A DNA stretch of 64,000 nt, from NCBI RefSeq assembly GCF_020740795.1, contig NC_067286.1, positions 15,132,350 to 15,196,349 on the forward strand, in the 5' to 3' direction. This document shows, in pieces, positions 1-12,426 of the stretch (position 1 is its first letter; every line of letters starts with the position of its first letter). The notes beneath the pieces are model-generated. The model had not been told where the DNA came from and searched no databases. It worked only from the letters and a program-made list of their open reading frames with translations. Source of the stretch: Apus apus (lineage: Eukaryota; Chordata; Aves; Apodiformes; Apodidae). The position numbers were made by a program, and so were the translations under genes.

Positions 1-770
1 GCAGCCCGCTCCAGCGCCCCGCCTGCCCCCCGCCGGGGGCGCGGACCCTCTGCTCGGCGCGCCCGCCAGACGGAGCGGGCGGGTGTGCGGACGGGGGCGC
101 AGGTGACGGGTGGGCAGGAGAGGAGCCGCTCCCCCGCCCCTCGCCCCCCTCCCGGGCGGGAAGGTCTGTGGTGCACAATCGCTCCCGTCTCCCCCCCCAG
201 CCCCGTCTCTGCAGATGCCCCTGGGGAGGGCTGCAAGGCTGGCAGCGACAACAGCCGCCCCCACCCCCGGGAAAGCTGTTCTCCCTCCTTCTCGCTCGTT
301 CGCCTTCTTTTCAGCTCGGCCGCTTGACTGACAGGGAGCCTTCCAGCGGCCGCCCACGCGCGCGGAGAGGGAGATGGCGAAGGAGAAAAGCATGAATGAA
401 AGCGCCAGGCTTGCAGCGAGCGGGAGCGCCCGCCGGCGGCCGCAGAGCCGCCCAGCCCAGCCCCAGCGCCGGGGAGGCCGGAGAGCAGCCCAGCCCAGCC
501 CAGCCCCAGCGCCGGGGAGGCCGGAGCTGCCGCTGCCGCAGCGAGGCCGCAGAGGGTCCGGGTGGGTAGCAGGGTGTGCCCGGCCTTGCGGGGGGCGGCG
601 GCCGCAGGCTGCCAACGACCGCCTCCCCAGTCACTTCTATCGGAAGGGGTCCGAGAGGCCGTTTTAAGATGCAGCTACCCCCCCTCAGGGGCTTGCTTCT
701 GCCATCCAGCCCCCAGGTTCCCCGGGCTGCATCTGAACGGCGACCAGAGCACGTGGGTCCCTGTGGCTCA
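1..770. promoter_or_regulatory. CpG island, probable promoter/5' exon of an unidentified gene
   Basis: The sequence is very GC-rich with dense CG dinucleotides and runs from the window edge to about position 770, where composition falls sharply to the AT-rich background. This is the usual form of a vertebrate promoter island. No TATA box is obvious. An ATG at 374-376 opens a 97-codon frame on the plus strand, but the product is a low-complexity Arg/Pro/Ala/Gly string and could simply be GC-driven. Transcription direction cannot be decided from sequence: the gene may run into this window on the plus strand or leave it leftwards on the minus strand. I do not recognise a protein here. Confidence 0.75.
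451..526. repeat. 43-bp tandem duplication inside the CpG island
   Basis: A 33-bp block beginning CCCAGCCCAGCCCCAGCGCC at 451-483 recurs without change at 494-526, a period of 43 bp. It is a short GC-rich minisatellite-like duplication within the promoter island and could vary in length between individuals. Confidence 0.8.
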
Positions 771-811
771 GTGCAGCTTTGCCTAGTGTGGTTGGCTTCG
801 TGCTGAAGTGG

Positions 812-1075
812 ATGAAGAGCATGTCTTGTCAGCTGAAGTTTGGCTCAAAAAATGCAGTGCAGAGGGTGGAAGGAAGGTTGATGCCTTCTCAAGCCAGAGC
901 CATGACTATTGCCTTATATACAGGCGACGTGGTTGATTCCTTATCTCCTGTAGACTTACTGTACTTCATGAAAGGCAACCCATTTTATACTGATAGAAAA
1001 CCTGCACAGAATACCTGGATTAGGACTCTTGTCCCTCTAATTAGAGGGAGGAAAGGATCTCAAAAACTGCTTTAA
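812..1075 (+). CDS. small ORF of unknown status next to the CpG island (87 aa)
   Basis: An open frame with two nearby ATGs (812 and 821) ends at TAA 1073-1075. The second ATG has an A at -3, the better start context. The predicted product is about 84-87 residues, mixed in composition and not low-complexity, with a basic C-terminus (RGRKGSQKLL) and no evident signal peptide or membrane helix. It begins only about 40 bases after the CpG island, so it could lie in a first exon or 5' leader, be a non-coding RNA exon, or be a chance ORF. I do not recognise a family. Possible polyadenylation signals follow at about 1582 (AATAAA) and 1794 (AATAAA). No splice donor at the end of the frame is evident. 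Confidence 0.25.
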   Translation: MKSMSCQLKFGSKNAVQRVEGRLMPSQARAMTIALYTGDVVDSLSPVDLLYFMKGNPFYTDRKPAQNTWIRTLVPLIRGRKGSQKLL

Positions 1076-1079
1076 GCCC

Positions 1080-4000
1080 ACTTGTTTTTTTCCACTGATT
1101 ACTTGGTGGGGTAGCCTTGTAATCCTTTTGTTCCTCAAATCAGTTCTTAAAAGTCCCCTAAAACTTGTTAAACGTACTTTGTGACCTGGAGGCCACTGGA
1201 GATGAGAGGTTTTCCCAGTGCTTTGGCATAACTGTCACTGAGTTTGATTTGTGACTTCAGTTTTACTAGCCTAATTTTCTGGAGAGTCAAACGATTAAAT
1301 GTTCATGTAATGGGGGCCTACTAACTCAGTGAAATTACCTTAGTATCCATTCACTGAAGGTCTGTAATTTCTCTAAATTACTCAGTATTTTATATATTTT
1401 ATTTATTGGAATACTTGATTTGAAAACCCAATAGTATTTATCTAGCTAAATCTCTCCTACAATTTAAATTGAACAGGTTATTTTCCATTTCTGAATATGC
1501 ATGGAATATTTTGTTATATGCTGTTAGGTGCATTGTATGCTGCACTTCAGACATAATCTGCATTTGCAGTTACATAATCAATAAACATGGGTTTTCATCC
1601 CATGAATCTAGAATCAGATTTTGAGCTGTTTTAAATCAGTATGCCTCCACAAATTTAATGCCTGCCAGAAAATTTATATCAGCTAAAGTTTTAGCTTCAG
1701 AATTTAAAAAGCTGGTTGGGATTCATATGATCAGAAGTGTTTTAGTAATTTATTTTTTTTTTTGCATTTTGCATCCCTGAAAACTGAGCACACAATAAAA
1801 CATCATAAAGTCTTTTTTGCTATAAAATAACAAATGTAAGACTATAATTTAGATGGATCAGTGCGATTCTTTATGTATTTGTTTTAGAAGGTTCCTATGT
1901 TTGTACTGATAGTTCAACATGACTCACCTACAGTGCGTATCACTGCCACAGCTGTTGTAAACCTTCTTCTGAGTCAGAGAATGACTTTATGACCCAGAAT
2001 TCTGGCAGTGAGTACTGTCCTAGTGATTTTCCCAATTAAGAGAGCATTGTGAATTGGTATCAGTGCAGGGTGAGTCAGAGTTTGATGTAAGAGGCAAAAC
2101 TGGACTCATCAGTTACTACTGGACTAGCTCAGTATTCTCTTCCCTTCCAAAAGTCAGTGGCAGGAAAACCTGGAATGAGCCTGTGATGGGAACTCCTCTT
2201 GCAGTTTGGAAGGACTGTAGTGAGCGAGGAGATTACCTCTCCTGGTCCCAAATGCTCCTAGCTGCTGTACTAGTCATCTGCTGCTTGTTGCTATGGGGTG
2301 CACAGCAGCTTTGCGTGGGGATGGGGCCAGCAGCAGTAAGTAGCTGAGAGGCTGCAGGGCTTCTCTGCTTCACTCTGAGAAACATTTTGCTTCTGGGACT
2401 TACCAGCAGGCAGGAGGTATGACATTAAAACCACATGTGCTACTGCAGATGGCCCCAGCTGATTTTGAATAGCAAAATTTGGGTACTCTGCATTCTGCCA
2501 CCTCCTCACTGCAGAGAACATGTTGGGATCAGTCAACCAGCCACCCTCTGTTAAAATTATGTCAGAAGAAAAAGAGGCCAACCTGTAGGGTTTGGTATAT
2601 GGCTGAGCCATGAGGGCATGATGAACTTAGATTTAGACTGGCTGCAATGTGTCGTTAGGGTTTGTTCTGGTGTTTGTCATGCTACCAGGTAGGGTTTAGC
2701 AGGGGTACAGCCTGGCTTCAGTCTCTGGAGAGCAATGAGAGGGAATCATTGCTGGGGAAGGCAGAAATCACCCACCTGCCACAACTAGGAAGGGTTTAAA
2801 TGTGAGATTGGAGTGAAGTTAACATCAGGCATGAGGCTGAGGATGAAGGTTAGAGATACAGTGACCACTCAACAGAGTTTATTGCCAGCTATGCTAAGGA
2901 CTTAAGCATCGACTCTGGCAGCAGCTTTCCGATTTACGTCAAAAAGCAGGCAGATTGCTCATGTAGGGTTACAGCTGGCATCAGAGTTGAACTCTGGGTG
3001 AAGCACATCTGATGAGCCAGGATTGAAGTAGTGTTCAGAAGGTGCTACCTAAATAATTTTGTGGCATCCACTGATACGGTTGTGGGGCGGAGGCTATAGT
3101 TGAAATTTGGGTTAAAGTTTGATCTTGCTGAGAGTGAAGCACTTTGACTAAGCTGGGTCTGAGGCAGCTGTTGCAGTAGGTAAATGATCCTGGGTAACAG
3201 TTAAGGTGGGAATAGATGGGAGTTTGTAACATTTGAAGTTGGTATATTGCTGTATTTATGTCCTAGTTAATGCAGTATGTCTGTTTGAAGTCTAGGCTCA
3301 GGAAGTAATTAAAATATCTAGTCCAGCTGGTTTCTACATGACCTTGATTTTTATTTCCCTTTTGACCTCGCAACTTCTTGTAGCAAAGAGCCATCGGGCC
3401 CTTAAAACATGCTTCTTTTGGTGAAATTCCTGTTAGTGAATGAGGGATGTGGGTTGAGAGTGCACTCTGGGAGTGTCTTTGATACAGATAGATGTGTATG
3501 TTACTAAACCTGAGGTTCATAAATGCACATCAGCTTTCTTTCTGGAGATAAAATGGTAATGCAGGTTTTAGCTTTATGACAAGGCAGGCAGACTGAGGTC
3601 AGAATATTACTTGAGGTGCACTGATGAGGTGACTTCCTTTCCCTGCGTTTCATGTACAGCAAAACAGCTGACTGCGCTAGCAACCATGACTTAACATCAG
3701 CCCAGTTTTCCTTAGACGTAAGAGCAAGCCTTGTGGAATCACAAGCACAGTTATGAGTCATCTTTGTGGGTTTTTTTGAGGATCAGTGGCTGAAGATCAG
3801 TGGAGAGTAGGAGCAGCTTTCTGCATCAAAAGCCCCCTCCAAAGGACAAGGTGACACCCTCAGAACAACAAATTGTTCAGCTGTAGCTCTCATATTTCTC
3901 GTTCCTGTTCCATTGTTGCTTTTGAAAAGAGGAGGGTCCCACTGACAACATAGCAAATAAAATAATACAGTTCCTAGTGGACTTGTTTTGTCCTGGGGGA

Positions 4001-4750
4001 AAGTAGCAAAGTAGCAGTTAATAAATAATGCAATAATTCAACAGCTCTGGGCCTTTCTCCCAAATGGCTCAATTCTTTCACATTAGCCAAACCTGCTGCA
4101 TTTATCTGGCTGTGTTGATACAAAGGACACATACCCTTTTTTTCCTAATTTACAGTGTAAGGAAAGGTTTAATCCCGCTTCCAGTGAGAAAGTCCAATGG
4201 AACCTGGCAGGCTTTTATATTTCTTTTCCCTCTCTTGGTTACTTCAGCCTATGTCTTCTTTTAAACAGGACAGATCTCATGCAAAGTTGGTAGAAGGCTA
4301 ACCAGGAGTGGCAGAGAGAATTGTGGAGTCTGTTGTACATGGATGGGAGAAACGTTTCCAGCCCAGCTCAGTAGTTCTGTATCAGACATGTGAGGTCATA
4401 CAAAATGAACATATCCACATTTCCTTAAGGCTTTTCCAAACAATATTAGAGCCAGCTTACATTTGGCCTCAAAGTCAGGTCATAACTCCCCATCTCCTTC
4501 CTGACCTGAGGTAATGCAAAGAAGAAGTGATGGAGACTGACTTACTGTGTCCAAGTCTCCTCAAACTACCAAGAGCAGCTCCTTCAGTAATGGAGGATTA
4601 GTTGGTGGTTTTTTGTTTTGTTTTCCTACAATAGGTTATTGAAAAAATCCTGAATTATTGCATATATAGTTATGTTTGACTTTGAACTATGCCCTACTGT
4701 GTCTGTTGTATTTTTTACATGTTTACCTTTTGTATTGATATTATCTATAA
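1080..4750. other. non-coding stretch, no gene seen
   Basis: The stretch is AT-rich to mixed non-coding DNA. All open frames are short and look like chance. About 2640-3260 is unusually G/T-rich with recurring 'gggtta/ggttaa/gttagag'-like words, possibly a decayed minisatellite. A T11 run lies near 1749. I see no RNA gene and no recognisable mobile element here. Confidence 0.5.
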
Positions 4751-4756
4751 ATAAAT

Positions 4757-6216
4757 GTCCATGGGTCCAGACAAGCTGCATCTAAGGGTGCTAAGGGATT
4801 GGTTTAAGTCAGTACAAAGCTGCTTTATTTCTGAAAGATTGTGGTGACTGGCGGAGCTTCCTGGTGAATGGAGAAAGGCAAATACAATGTCCATCTTCAA
4901 AAAGGGCAAGGAGGAAGATTTGTGTTATTGCAGGCTACTCCAATCCCATCTCAGTCCTTGGGGAGGTTATAAAGCAGATCTGCCTGGCAGCAATTTCTAG
5001 GTACATGAAGAAGATAGTGATTTGGAATATCAAGAATGGGCTTACCAAAGGCAAACCATACCTGACCAGTCTGATTATCTTGTATGATGAAAAGTTTAAT
5101 TCAGAGAACAAGGAAAGTGGTAGATGTTGTTCACCTTGACATTAGCAAGGCTTTTTATGTAGTCTGCTATAGCATCCTTCTAGACATTTGGGATGTATGG
5201 GATGACAGGTGAGCTGCAAGGTGGGTCAAAAATTGGCTGAGTCCCAGGTTGTGAAGGGTGGTGGTCAATGATTCAAAAATTATCTGGTGACTGGGTATTA
5301 GTGATGTTCCTTTGGGGCTATTGCTGTTTAACATCATTATCAATGACCTACATGAAGGGACAGACTGTACCCTTGTTTCACAGATGCAACCAAATTGGGA
5401 CTGCTGTTCAAAAGGATGTCAAGAAGCTGAGGAATGGGCTGACAGAAACTTCATTATGTTCTCAGGCAAATGTGAAGTTGTTTGTTTTTTGTGCAGAGCC
5501 TTGTATTTTTGTATTCTATTTTTTGTATTGATGGAGTAATCCCATGTGACAGTGCAAGCTGGGGACCATCTGACCAGAGAACAGCTTTCCCAGAAAGGAT
5601 GTGGGAGTCCTAGTGTATGACAAGTTGAACCTGAATCAGCAGTGTGCCCTTGCAGTGATGAAGGCCAACTGCATACCAGGTTATATTAGCAAAAGCATAG
5701 GCAGCAACTGAGGGGAGTGATTTCTCCTCTTTGTGAAGTACTTGTGAGGCTGCACCTGGAGTTTTGAGTCTCCCTGTAGTTGGGGGGGTCTCTAGGATGG
5801 TTAGGAGCTGGAGTGTGCTGCCGCAGAGAGGTGTTGGGGGCGCTGACGTTTTTAACCTCGATAAAAGAAGACAAAGGGAGGATCATAGGGCTTTCTTCAC
5901 CTGCCTAACAGTGAGTAATACAGATAGAATCAGACTCCACACATTAAAAACAAGGAGGTGAGCACTCTGAAGTCGTAACAAGAGCTACATTCTGACCAGA
6001 TGTAAGGAAATTGTGACTGTTCACTTTCACACTGAGCATGATTGAAAACTGGCCCAGGCTGCTGAGAGAGATTGTGGTATCTCTGCACTTGCCAGTCCTT
6101 AGCCAAACAACACCCTAAGCAACCTCATTTAACTTCCGAGTTGGTCCTGCTTTTAGTAGAAATTGGACTAGATGACCTCCAGAGGTCTCTTCCAACCCAC
6201 AATTATTATATGGTTG
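4757..6216 (+). mobile_element. old degenerate CR1 LINE fragment (plus strand)
   Basis: The fragment begins inside the reverse transcriptase region: 'tgggtccagacaagctgcat' corresponds to the GPDxLHLRVL motif. It continues through recognisable but frameshifted motifs: a GLTKGKPYLTSLI-like segment near 5040, a VDVVHLDISKAF-like segment near 5125, and an FNIIINDLHEG-like segment near 5325. It ends with the CR1 3' signature 'actagatgacctccagaggt' followed by 'cttccaaccc' at about 6167-6203. There is no long open frame, and many stops and frameshifts are present. This copy is clearly much older than the 12.35, 23.1 and 29.2 kb copies. It is 5'-truncated, as most CR1 insertions are. Confidence 0.85.
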
Positions 6217-6219
6217 TAG

Positions 6220-9200
6220 AGGGAATCTTTGCAGTGAGCATTTTACAACAACTCTATCTTGATTTCTCAAGAAGGGAGTGTAAGGTTAAAGCAAGGAAAC
6301 ATGAGGAACTGTGTGAAACAGTGAAGTAAAAAAATCAGGTAGTCAGTACTAAAAAGGGGCTAAAATAGAAACTTTATAGCCAACAGCTTTAGGGAAGAGC
6401 CTATGCAGTGGCTTTTGGTAAGAGGAGGAAGGAAATTTATGTGAACCCTCTGCAAGAACTGACTTGGGTTGGTGTGGAAACATTTTGTGAAACAGGTAGA
6501 ATGCAGGGAGCTTTGTATGAAATGCTGCCTGCTTCTTTGTCCCCTTTGTTTTGTAGTACTCTACACGTCTTCCCTTCTGAACACTTGTATGCGTGATATA
6601 AATCAAAATAGCTATATTGAAGTGAGCCTCGACACATTTGTTTTGGTTAAATATGAAATTAAAATGAGAGGGTTGTTTTCGTGCAGTAAACTTGGTAGGA
6701 GCATGAGGGAGACATGCAACTTAAAATAGCATTTAGGAAATATATATAGCAAAGTGAACAAACAATATGCAGTGACTCATGTCCAGTGCTTCTTGCAATA
6801 AAGGAAAGAGGAGCTTCTCTGAGGAAACTAACTGGGAATAGCTTTTGCTTATCTGAAGCTGGAGTTGCTCTCTGGGTACAGTGTTTTGGCGGTGCCTGTT
6901 TGCCTTGTAGCAATGGGTTGTGCTGGCCTCAGAGGAGAGTAGCTGGCGTAGACAGTAGTCAGACTGATGGTAACAGAGAATCTGAACTAATTTCTGAATT
7001 GCCCACACTCAAGAGCACTCATAAAGACGAATCAAGTTCATCTTGAGACACAGTATTGTCTTGAGTCTTCATGCCTGCTTCAGAACTCTTGTTCGTATCT
7101 GTGCACTTAGCGCTCCTGGAAGCCTTTGGACACCTTTGTAGGTACAAAGCACTCTCTGGGCAGAGGTTATTACAAGACTGGACCACAGACAGTCATGGAT
7201 TGAGACACCATGCATAGGCTAGCAAAGAAATCCTGTAGCAGAGTTACGTAAACGTGGTTTAAATCTGGTTTGCCTGGCAAGCGAAGACATAGAACTGCTG
7301 TTTTTCACATGGGCAAAGGCTATACTGGAGTATGTCCTAGGGACGTGATAAATGCCACTGTCTTGGGGAATGTGCTACAACAGTTATCCTCTTGCCTGGC
7401 TGCTATGCGGATGTATAAGCTGGTGGCATTGTGGCCCTGAAGCAGAACAAAGTGTGATAAGGTGGCAGGCAGCAGTACAAGGCAACCTTGCTTTTACAAG
7501 CTTTGAAACCCAAGTGAAGCAGGATAGAATTGGCCAGACTGGGTGGCAGCATTTTGGCCATCTTTATTAAATATAAAACTCAATACGCAGCAGAGAGAAG
7601 GGGCTCTGATGACACTATTTCAGCTTTGTTCTCATGGTAACCATTATGTCATCAGGATACCATGGTTACTGTAATACTCTCTGTATTTCAACTGTTAAAA
7701 AAAGCAGAAGGAGAAAAAACTTTTCCCAAAGTTGAGAAAGAGATGTATTTATTCAGAATTAAATAGTCATAAGGAAAGATTAACCAGCAGTTGTTAATAC
7801 TTCATGGAAAAGTAATTTTGAAACCATGAAGAGCTATTTTAATTAGTAATTGCTGTTTCTGCTGCTGTCCCTGTCACCATATGGTGCATGTCCTGGGATT
7901 TCCCCTCTCTCAGCTTGTGTCACCAGTGGCTGTTTTGATAAATGCACACTGCAGAAGGCTAGTGTGGTCATATTCAAAACTTTGGAAGCATAATTTCTGC
8001 TTGGGTAAAAATCTCAATTTGCACAAAAGTCAGAAATAAAAAAATCAAAAAGTTCAAGATTGGGACTCTGTGGTTATTTAACTTTAGAGGTTCAAATAAA
8101 GCAAAAGAAGTCTTGGCTTGTATGCTTTCAGGATGCTGAAGCATATGTCTCAGAGGAAATCAGAATGGCAGTTTGCTATTCCTTGTTTGAGGACAAAAAG
8201 TACACTCATGGCATTGTGATTTCAGGGGATCATGCCTGCAGAGATCTAGGGCTACAGCATCATCAAAGATACCTTTGCTGAAGGAGAGAACACATGCTCT
8301 GATACTGTGGGAATGTACAGTTTTGAAAATAATCTGATAATGAGAAGTCGAAGAGCTTTAGAGCATGTTATGTATTAATATGAGAGGGAACAAAACCAAA
8401 ATAGACAACACGTATATTTTCAAAAGCAGATGGTGTCTATGGGACCTTTGATATTAGTATTAACTAAAGGCTGCTTAAGGAAATTGGTGGGCATTCTGTG
8501 CATTGTCAGTATCAAGTCCTAGGAGATAGTTCAAGACAGAATCCACAGATTCAGCACATTTAAAATTTCAGATTCACTTTTTAAACTCTTGTGAGTTTAG
8601 GATTGCACAGTTGATGCAGGACTGATTTTGAAATGTAGAAAAAAAATATTATAAAATATTAGGTATTAAGATTTGATGGGGAAGTTATAAAATCAGAACA
8701 ACTTTTTTAGGTTCTGCAATTGTTTGATATTATCACCTGTATTGTTCTTCCTCCATTTCCCCCTGGTGTTATCACTGGTTGAAGTATCTTTTTCTAAATT
8801 AGGTAGTAAATTCCTGAGGCCAGGATTGTAGTTTTCTACACCAATTTGGTGGGTTTCAATCATAACTAAGCAGGTGAGGCTCTTTTAAAAAACATGAAAC
8901 TACACAGTCTGGACTTAAACTGATAAAAGATACCTTTTTTTTTGCAAACAGAAATGCAATCCATTGAGAAGTACGGAATGTCACCTATATGTATGTTCAC
9001 AGCCCATGAAATTTTTTTGTATTAGTCAAGAAGAGAAAGGACTGATGGCTGCTGTGGAAGCCTAATGATAAAGAAATCAATGAGATATATACAGTTGACT
9101 CTGAAATGTTGCCCTTTAATACATGTCAAACTTCCCAAAGCATTAAGTACCATAGATTAAAGTATCCATATATTGATTTGACCTCTGCAGGATCCCTTCT

Positions 9201-11555
9201 GTCCACATCTATCATTTAAAACATTGGCTCTGCATGCTTTTTGCATTATTACTGTTGTGTATTTTACATACAAATAGTCAAATTCAAAAGTTGTGGCAAA
9301 AACAACAGCAATATATAAAAATCCATGGTCTAGCTTCAGCTGCTATGATTTCAGGGGGAATGAACGGGGGCAAAAGCACAAATCTGAAAGGAAAATATCT
9401 GTCACTATAGAGAATATTGTCTCTTGACTATACAAATTTCCATGCTGGCAAAAAACTACCCATGTTTCTAACAAATTCTCTCTCCCCAGATTAAGCAATC
9501 AGCTGCCCTTTCTTAATGTTCACTGTAGCCTAGCTGACTTTGTACATCTGTTGTAGTCTTGCAAATATTAGTAAACAAGCATTTCACAGCAAGTGTTGCA
9601 GCTAAGTAGAATTGATAGACACTTGGGATAGCTGAAGTCTATATAGCTGGGTGTGGTTACAGATTTTTACCTGTTTATCTCTGTAATTTAATTGTCCTCT
9701 TGCTCCAAGTTTAAGAAAGTTAATATCAAAAACCATCCTTGGGAACAGAAAGACAAGCTCTGGTAGAGACTGCATGTATATTTAGTCCAAGAGTCCCAGA
9801 GAAAACATTTAATGGAAAGTAACTTCTGACTAGCAATAGTCCTACCAAAGGCAGAAATATTTGGAAGCACGGCATTTCAGATAACTCATTCAGAGAACAG
9901 TCATTTCAGTGATACTTCCTAAGCTTCCCGTGTGTCTGAGATAAACATCCTTGGCTACTGAAATTCATTCATTGCCAGTATATATCAGAAATTATGGCTG
10001 TACATAGACTTGTGTATGAATATGTATATGATGTATATGAATAATAGTGACCCCAAGGAATCGCCATATGGCAAGCCAAAATACTAAACCAGGGGAGTCA
10101 AACAGATTAAGGCCTTAAGATCATTACCTTGAGCAAAGTTCAGTATTGCATTTCTAAGGGATCACCAACACAGAAAATAACTTTTTTTTTTTCCTGTTTT
10201 AGTAGTATCTTGATGTTTTAAAAAATGCCTTCAGTGTTTTGGAAAAAGATAAGATTTGTTTCTGGTTTAATTAGGTTTCAGGGCATATAATCAGCTAAGA
10301 ATTTTAACTTCTATGTCATGGCAGGTAACATAAAGACAAGATATATATTCCTTTGCTTCAAATTACTTGATTAAGAAACTGAGGACCTGCATATTGTATG
10401 TAGTTGTCAGAAGTTGGCATATGTTCTACAAGACTGCTTTGTCTGGCACCTGAAGCTGTTTTCAAGCTTTTTCTCTGAATTCTTCTAGTTGGTATTCGTT
10501 TCCAGTCTCGTTGTCACTTAGCATTGCTGAACTGCTAGCAGCAGCAGCGCCTTTTCTTCCTGCCTGTTGTGACAAAGCCTAGTTCATCAGGCAGTGCTCA
10601 AAAGTTACTCCAAATTCTGACATATGGGAGCTTATGAATTAAGTTGTCCCCATTTGAAAAATATTAATAATGAAGAATGACAATAGACAAAACAAATGGA
10701 ATAAAAATAGCCTATGTCAGGTGAAAGTTTTCTAGTGCAACTTGGGCTTTTTTTCTTGCATATATACTCTTTTTGCAATACATGAAACTAATCATTTTTC
10801 TAGAACAATATTTACAGAATATGTGCAGGAATCCTTTGTTAATGCCATCAGTCTTCTTAAAGCATCCATGTATCTTCAATTCTTAGCCTGTTTTTGTCAT
10901 TTCACAAGCTGTTTCTGCGCAAATAGGCATAATATAGTCTGACTTACTTTTGGCTGGAAAAAATATAGAGAGGGTATAAATATACCATTACAAGAATACC
11001 TGATTCGAGCCTCCTTTGCTAAAAGTAACCAATCAGGAGTAACTTTATTTGAAAAGCCTTATTGCTGTTGCTGTTGCTTATCTGCCATGTAATCTAGTAC
11101 CTCTCTACAGGCAAAATAGGAACAGTGTTAAAGTTTATATGCTACAAAACACATAATTTTCTGTAATAACGATTTGAGAAAGTAATAAGCAATTTGCATT
11201 ATTGAGGGCTTGGATAATGCACACCCATTGATGTGTATGATGTAGTAGGAGTGACTGACACAGAACCCATATGACACTCGAGAACAGGGTTCAGCAAGAG
11301 AAACCGGAAGGTCATCCAGACTTAACCTGGAAGGTGAGCCTCGTCTTAAGAAAAACAGTTATTTACCTGTGGCCAACTGTTGTATCACTATATGTAGTGA
11401 TCGAACATCTACATCCCTACCCTGTTGCTGTATCTTCTTAAAATGGAGCAGGGGGTGGACTGTCACATGCCTTTGGAAAGGGAGGTAAGGAGTAAACAGG
11501 TGTTACGAAAGAAAGCAAGTGCACTTCCTCCAAGCTATACAGTTCTTACAGTTTC
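6220..11555. other. non-coding stretch, no gene seen
   Basis: AT-rich non-coding DNA with only short chance ORFs and a few short homopolymer runs (for example near 8933 and 10182). I see no tRNA- or rRNA-like sequence and no recognisable mobile element. A short inverted repeat, GTAACCAT at 7637-7644 and ATGGTTAC at 7662-7669, is described in the findings. Confidence 0.5.
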
Positions 11556-11559
11556 TGGT

Positions 11560-12139
11560 TGTACTGGTTGTGGCTGGAATAGAGTTAATTTTCTTCATAG
11601 TAGCTAGTGTGTGGCTATGTTTTGGGGTTGTGCTGAAAACAGTGTTGATAACACAGGCATGTTTTCATTATTGCCAAGTAGTGCTTACACAGAGTCAAAG
11701 CTTTCTCTGCTTCTCACACCAGTCACCAGCAAGTAGGTCAAGGAGTTGGGAGGGGACACAGCTAGGACAGCTGACCCCAGCTGACCAAAGGGATATTCCA
11801 TACTATATGATGTCATGCTCAGCATATAAAGGTGGAGGAGGAAGAAGGAGGGGGTGTATTTGATGTGATGGTATTTGTCTTCCCAAGTAACTGTTACACT
11901 TAATGGAGCCCTGCTTTTGAGATGGGCTGGATTCCTGCCTGCCAATGTGAAGTAATGAATAAATCCTTATTTTGCTTTGCTTGCATGCATAGCTTTTGCT
12001 TTACCCATTGAACTGTCATGATCTCAACCCATGAGTTTTCTCTCTTTTACCCTTCCAGTTGTCTTCCCCATCCCACTGCAGGGGAGAGTGAGTGAGCAGC
12101 TGAGTGGTGCTTAGTTGCTGACTGGGGTTAATGATGACA
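11560..12139 (+). mobile_element. solo LTR of an avian ERVL-like endogenous retrovirus
   Basis: A 580-bp block starts TGTACTGGTTGTGGCTGG and ends ...GATGACA, giving the TG...CA ends expected of an LTR. It carries the expected internal order: a CRE-like TGATGTCAT near 11808, a TATA box 'gcatataaag' near 11821, an AATAAA polyadenylation signal at 11958-11963, and a T/C-rich tail. From memory of avian repeats I judge it to belong to the ERVL-type LTRs common in bird genomes, but the subfamily needs a library search. The flanking pentamers ctggt (11555-11559) and ctgat (12140-12144) match at 4 of 5 positions, as an aged 5-bp target duplication would. No gag, pol or env follows, so it reads as a solo LTR. 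The frames across it are short. Confidence 0.75.
11818..11830 (+). promoter_or_regulatory. LTR core promoter (TATA box)
   Basis: 'cagcatataaaggtgg' lies in the middle of the LTR, just downstream of a CRE-like 'atgatgtcatgc'. The TATA comes before the AATAAA signal at 11958, the order expected for U3-R-U5 read on the plus strand. Whether it is active cannot be told from sequence. Confidence 0.5.
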
Positions 12140-12350
12140 CTGATCTTGGTGTTTTATGATACTGGTTCATGACTGGGTGGGGTCAACTAAAGATTTTTCA
12201 AAGAGAAGTGGCTAAACCCATGGCACGTGAAGAGGGTAAGAAGGTTAATTCTACCCGTCCCCCCTTCTTTCCTGTCCTTTTTTAAAGCATTCTGTATAAG
12301 CCACATACAGAGGCAGGATTCTGAGCAAAATGGACTTTTGCTCTGTACCT
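12140..12350. other. 210-bp spacer between the LTR and the full-length CR1
   Basis: No gene is seen. It may be ordinary flanking DNA or a small remnant of retroviral leader sequence if the LTR was originally a 5' LTR. I see no clear primer-binding site directly after 12139. Confidence 0.35.
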
Positions 12351-12426
12351 GAATCATAGAATCATAGGGGTTAGAAGGGACCTCGAAAGATCATCTAGTC
12401 CAACCCCCCTGCCAGAGCAGGGCCAC

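Noticed and set aside
85..667. several overlapping ORFs in the first CpG island
   Set aside because: GC-rich sequence lacks stop codons in many frames, and the products are Arg/Pro/Ala strings with no family resemblance.
11519..11863. 114-codon ORF in the LTR
   Set aside because: It crosses the LTR start and the TATA region. LTRs of this type do not encode protein, and the frame shows no retroviral domain.
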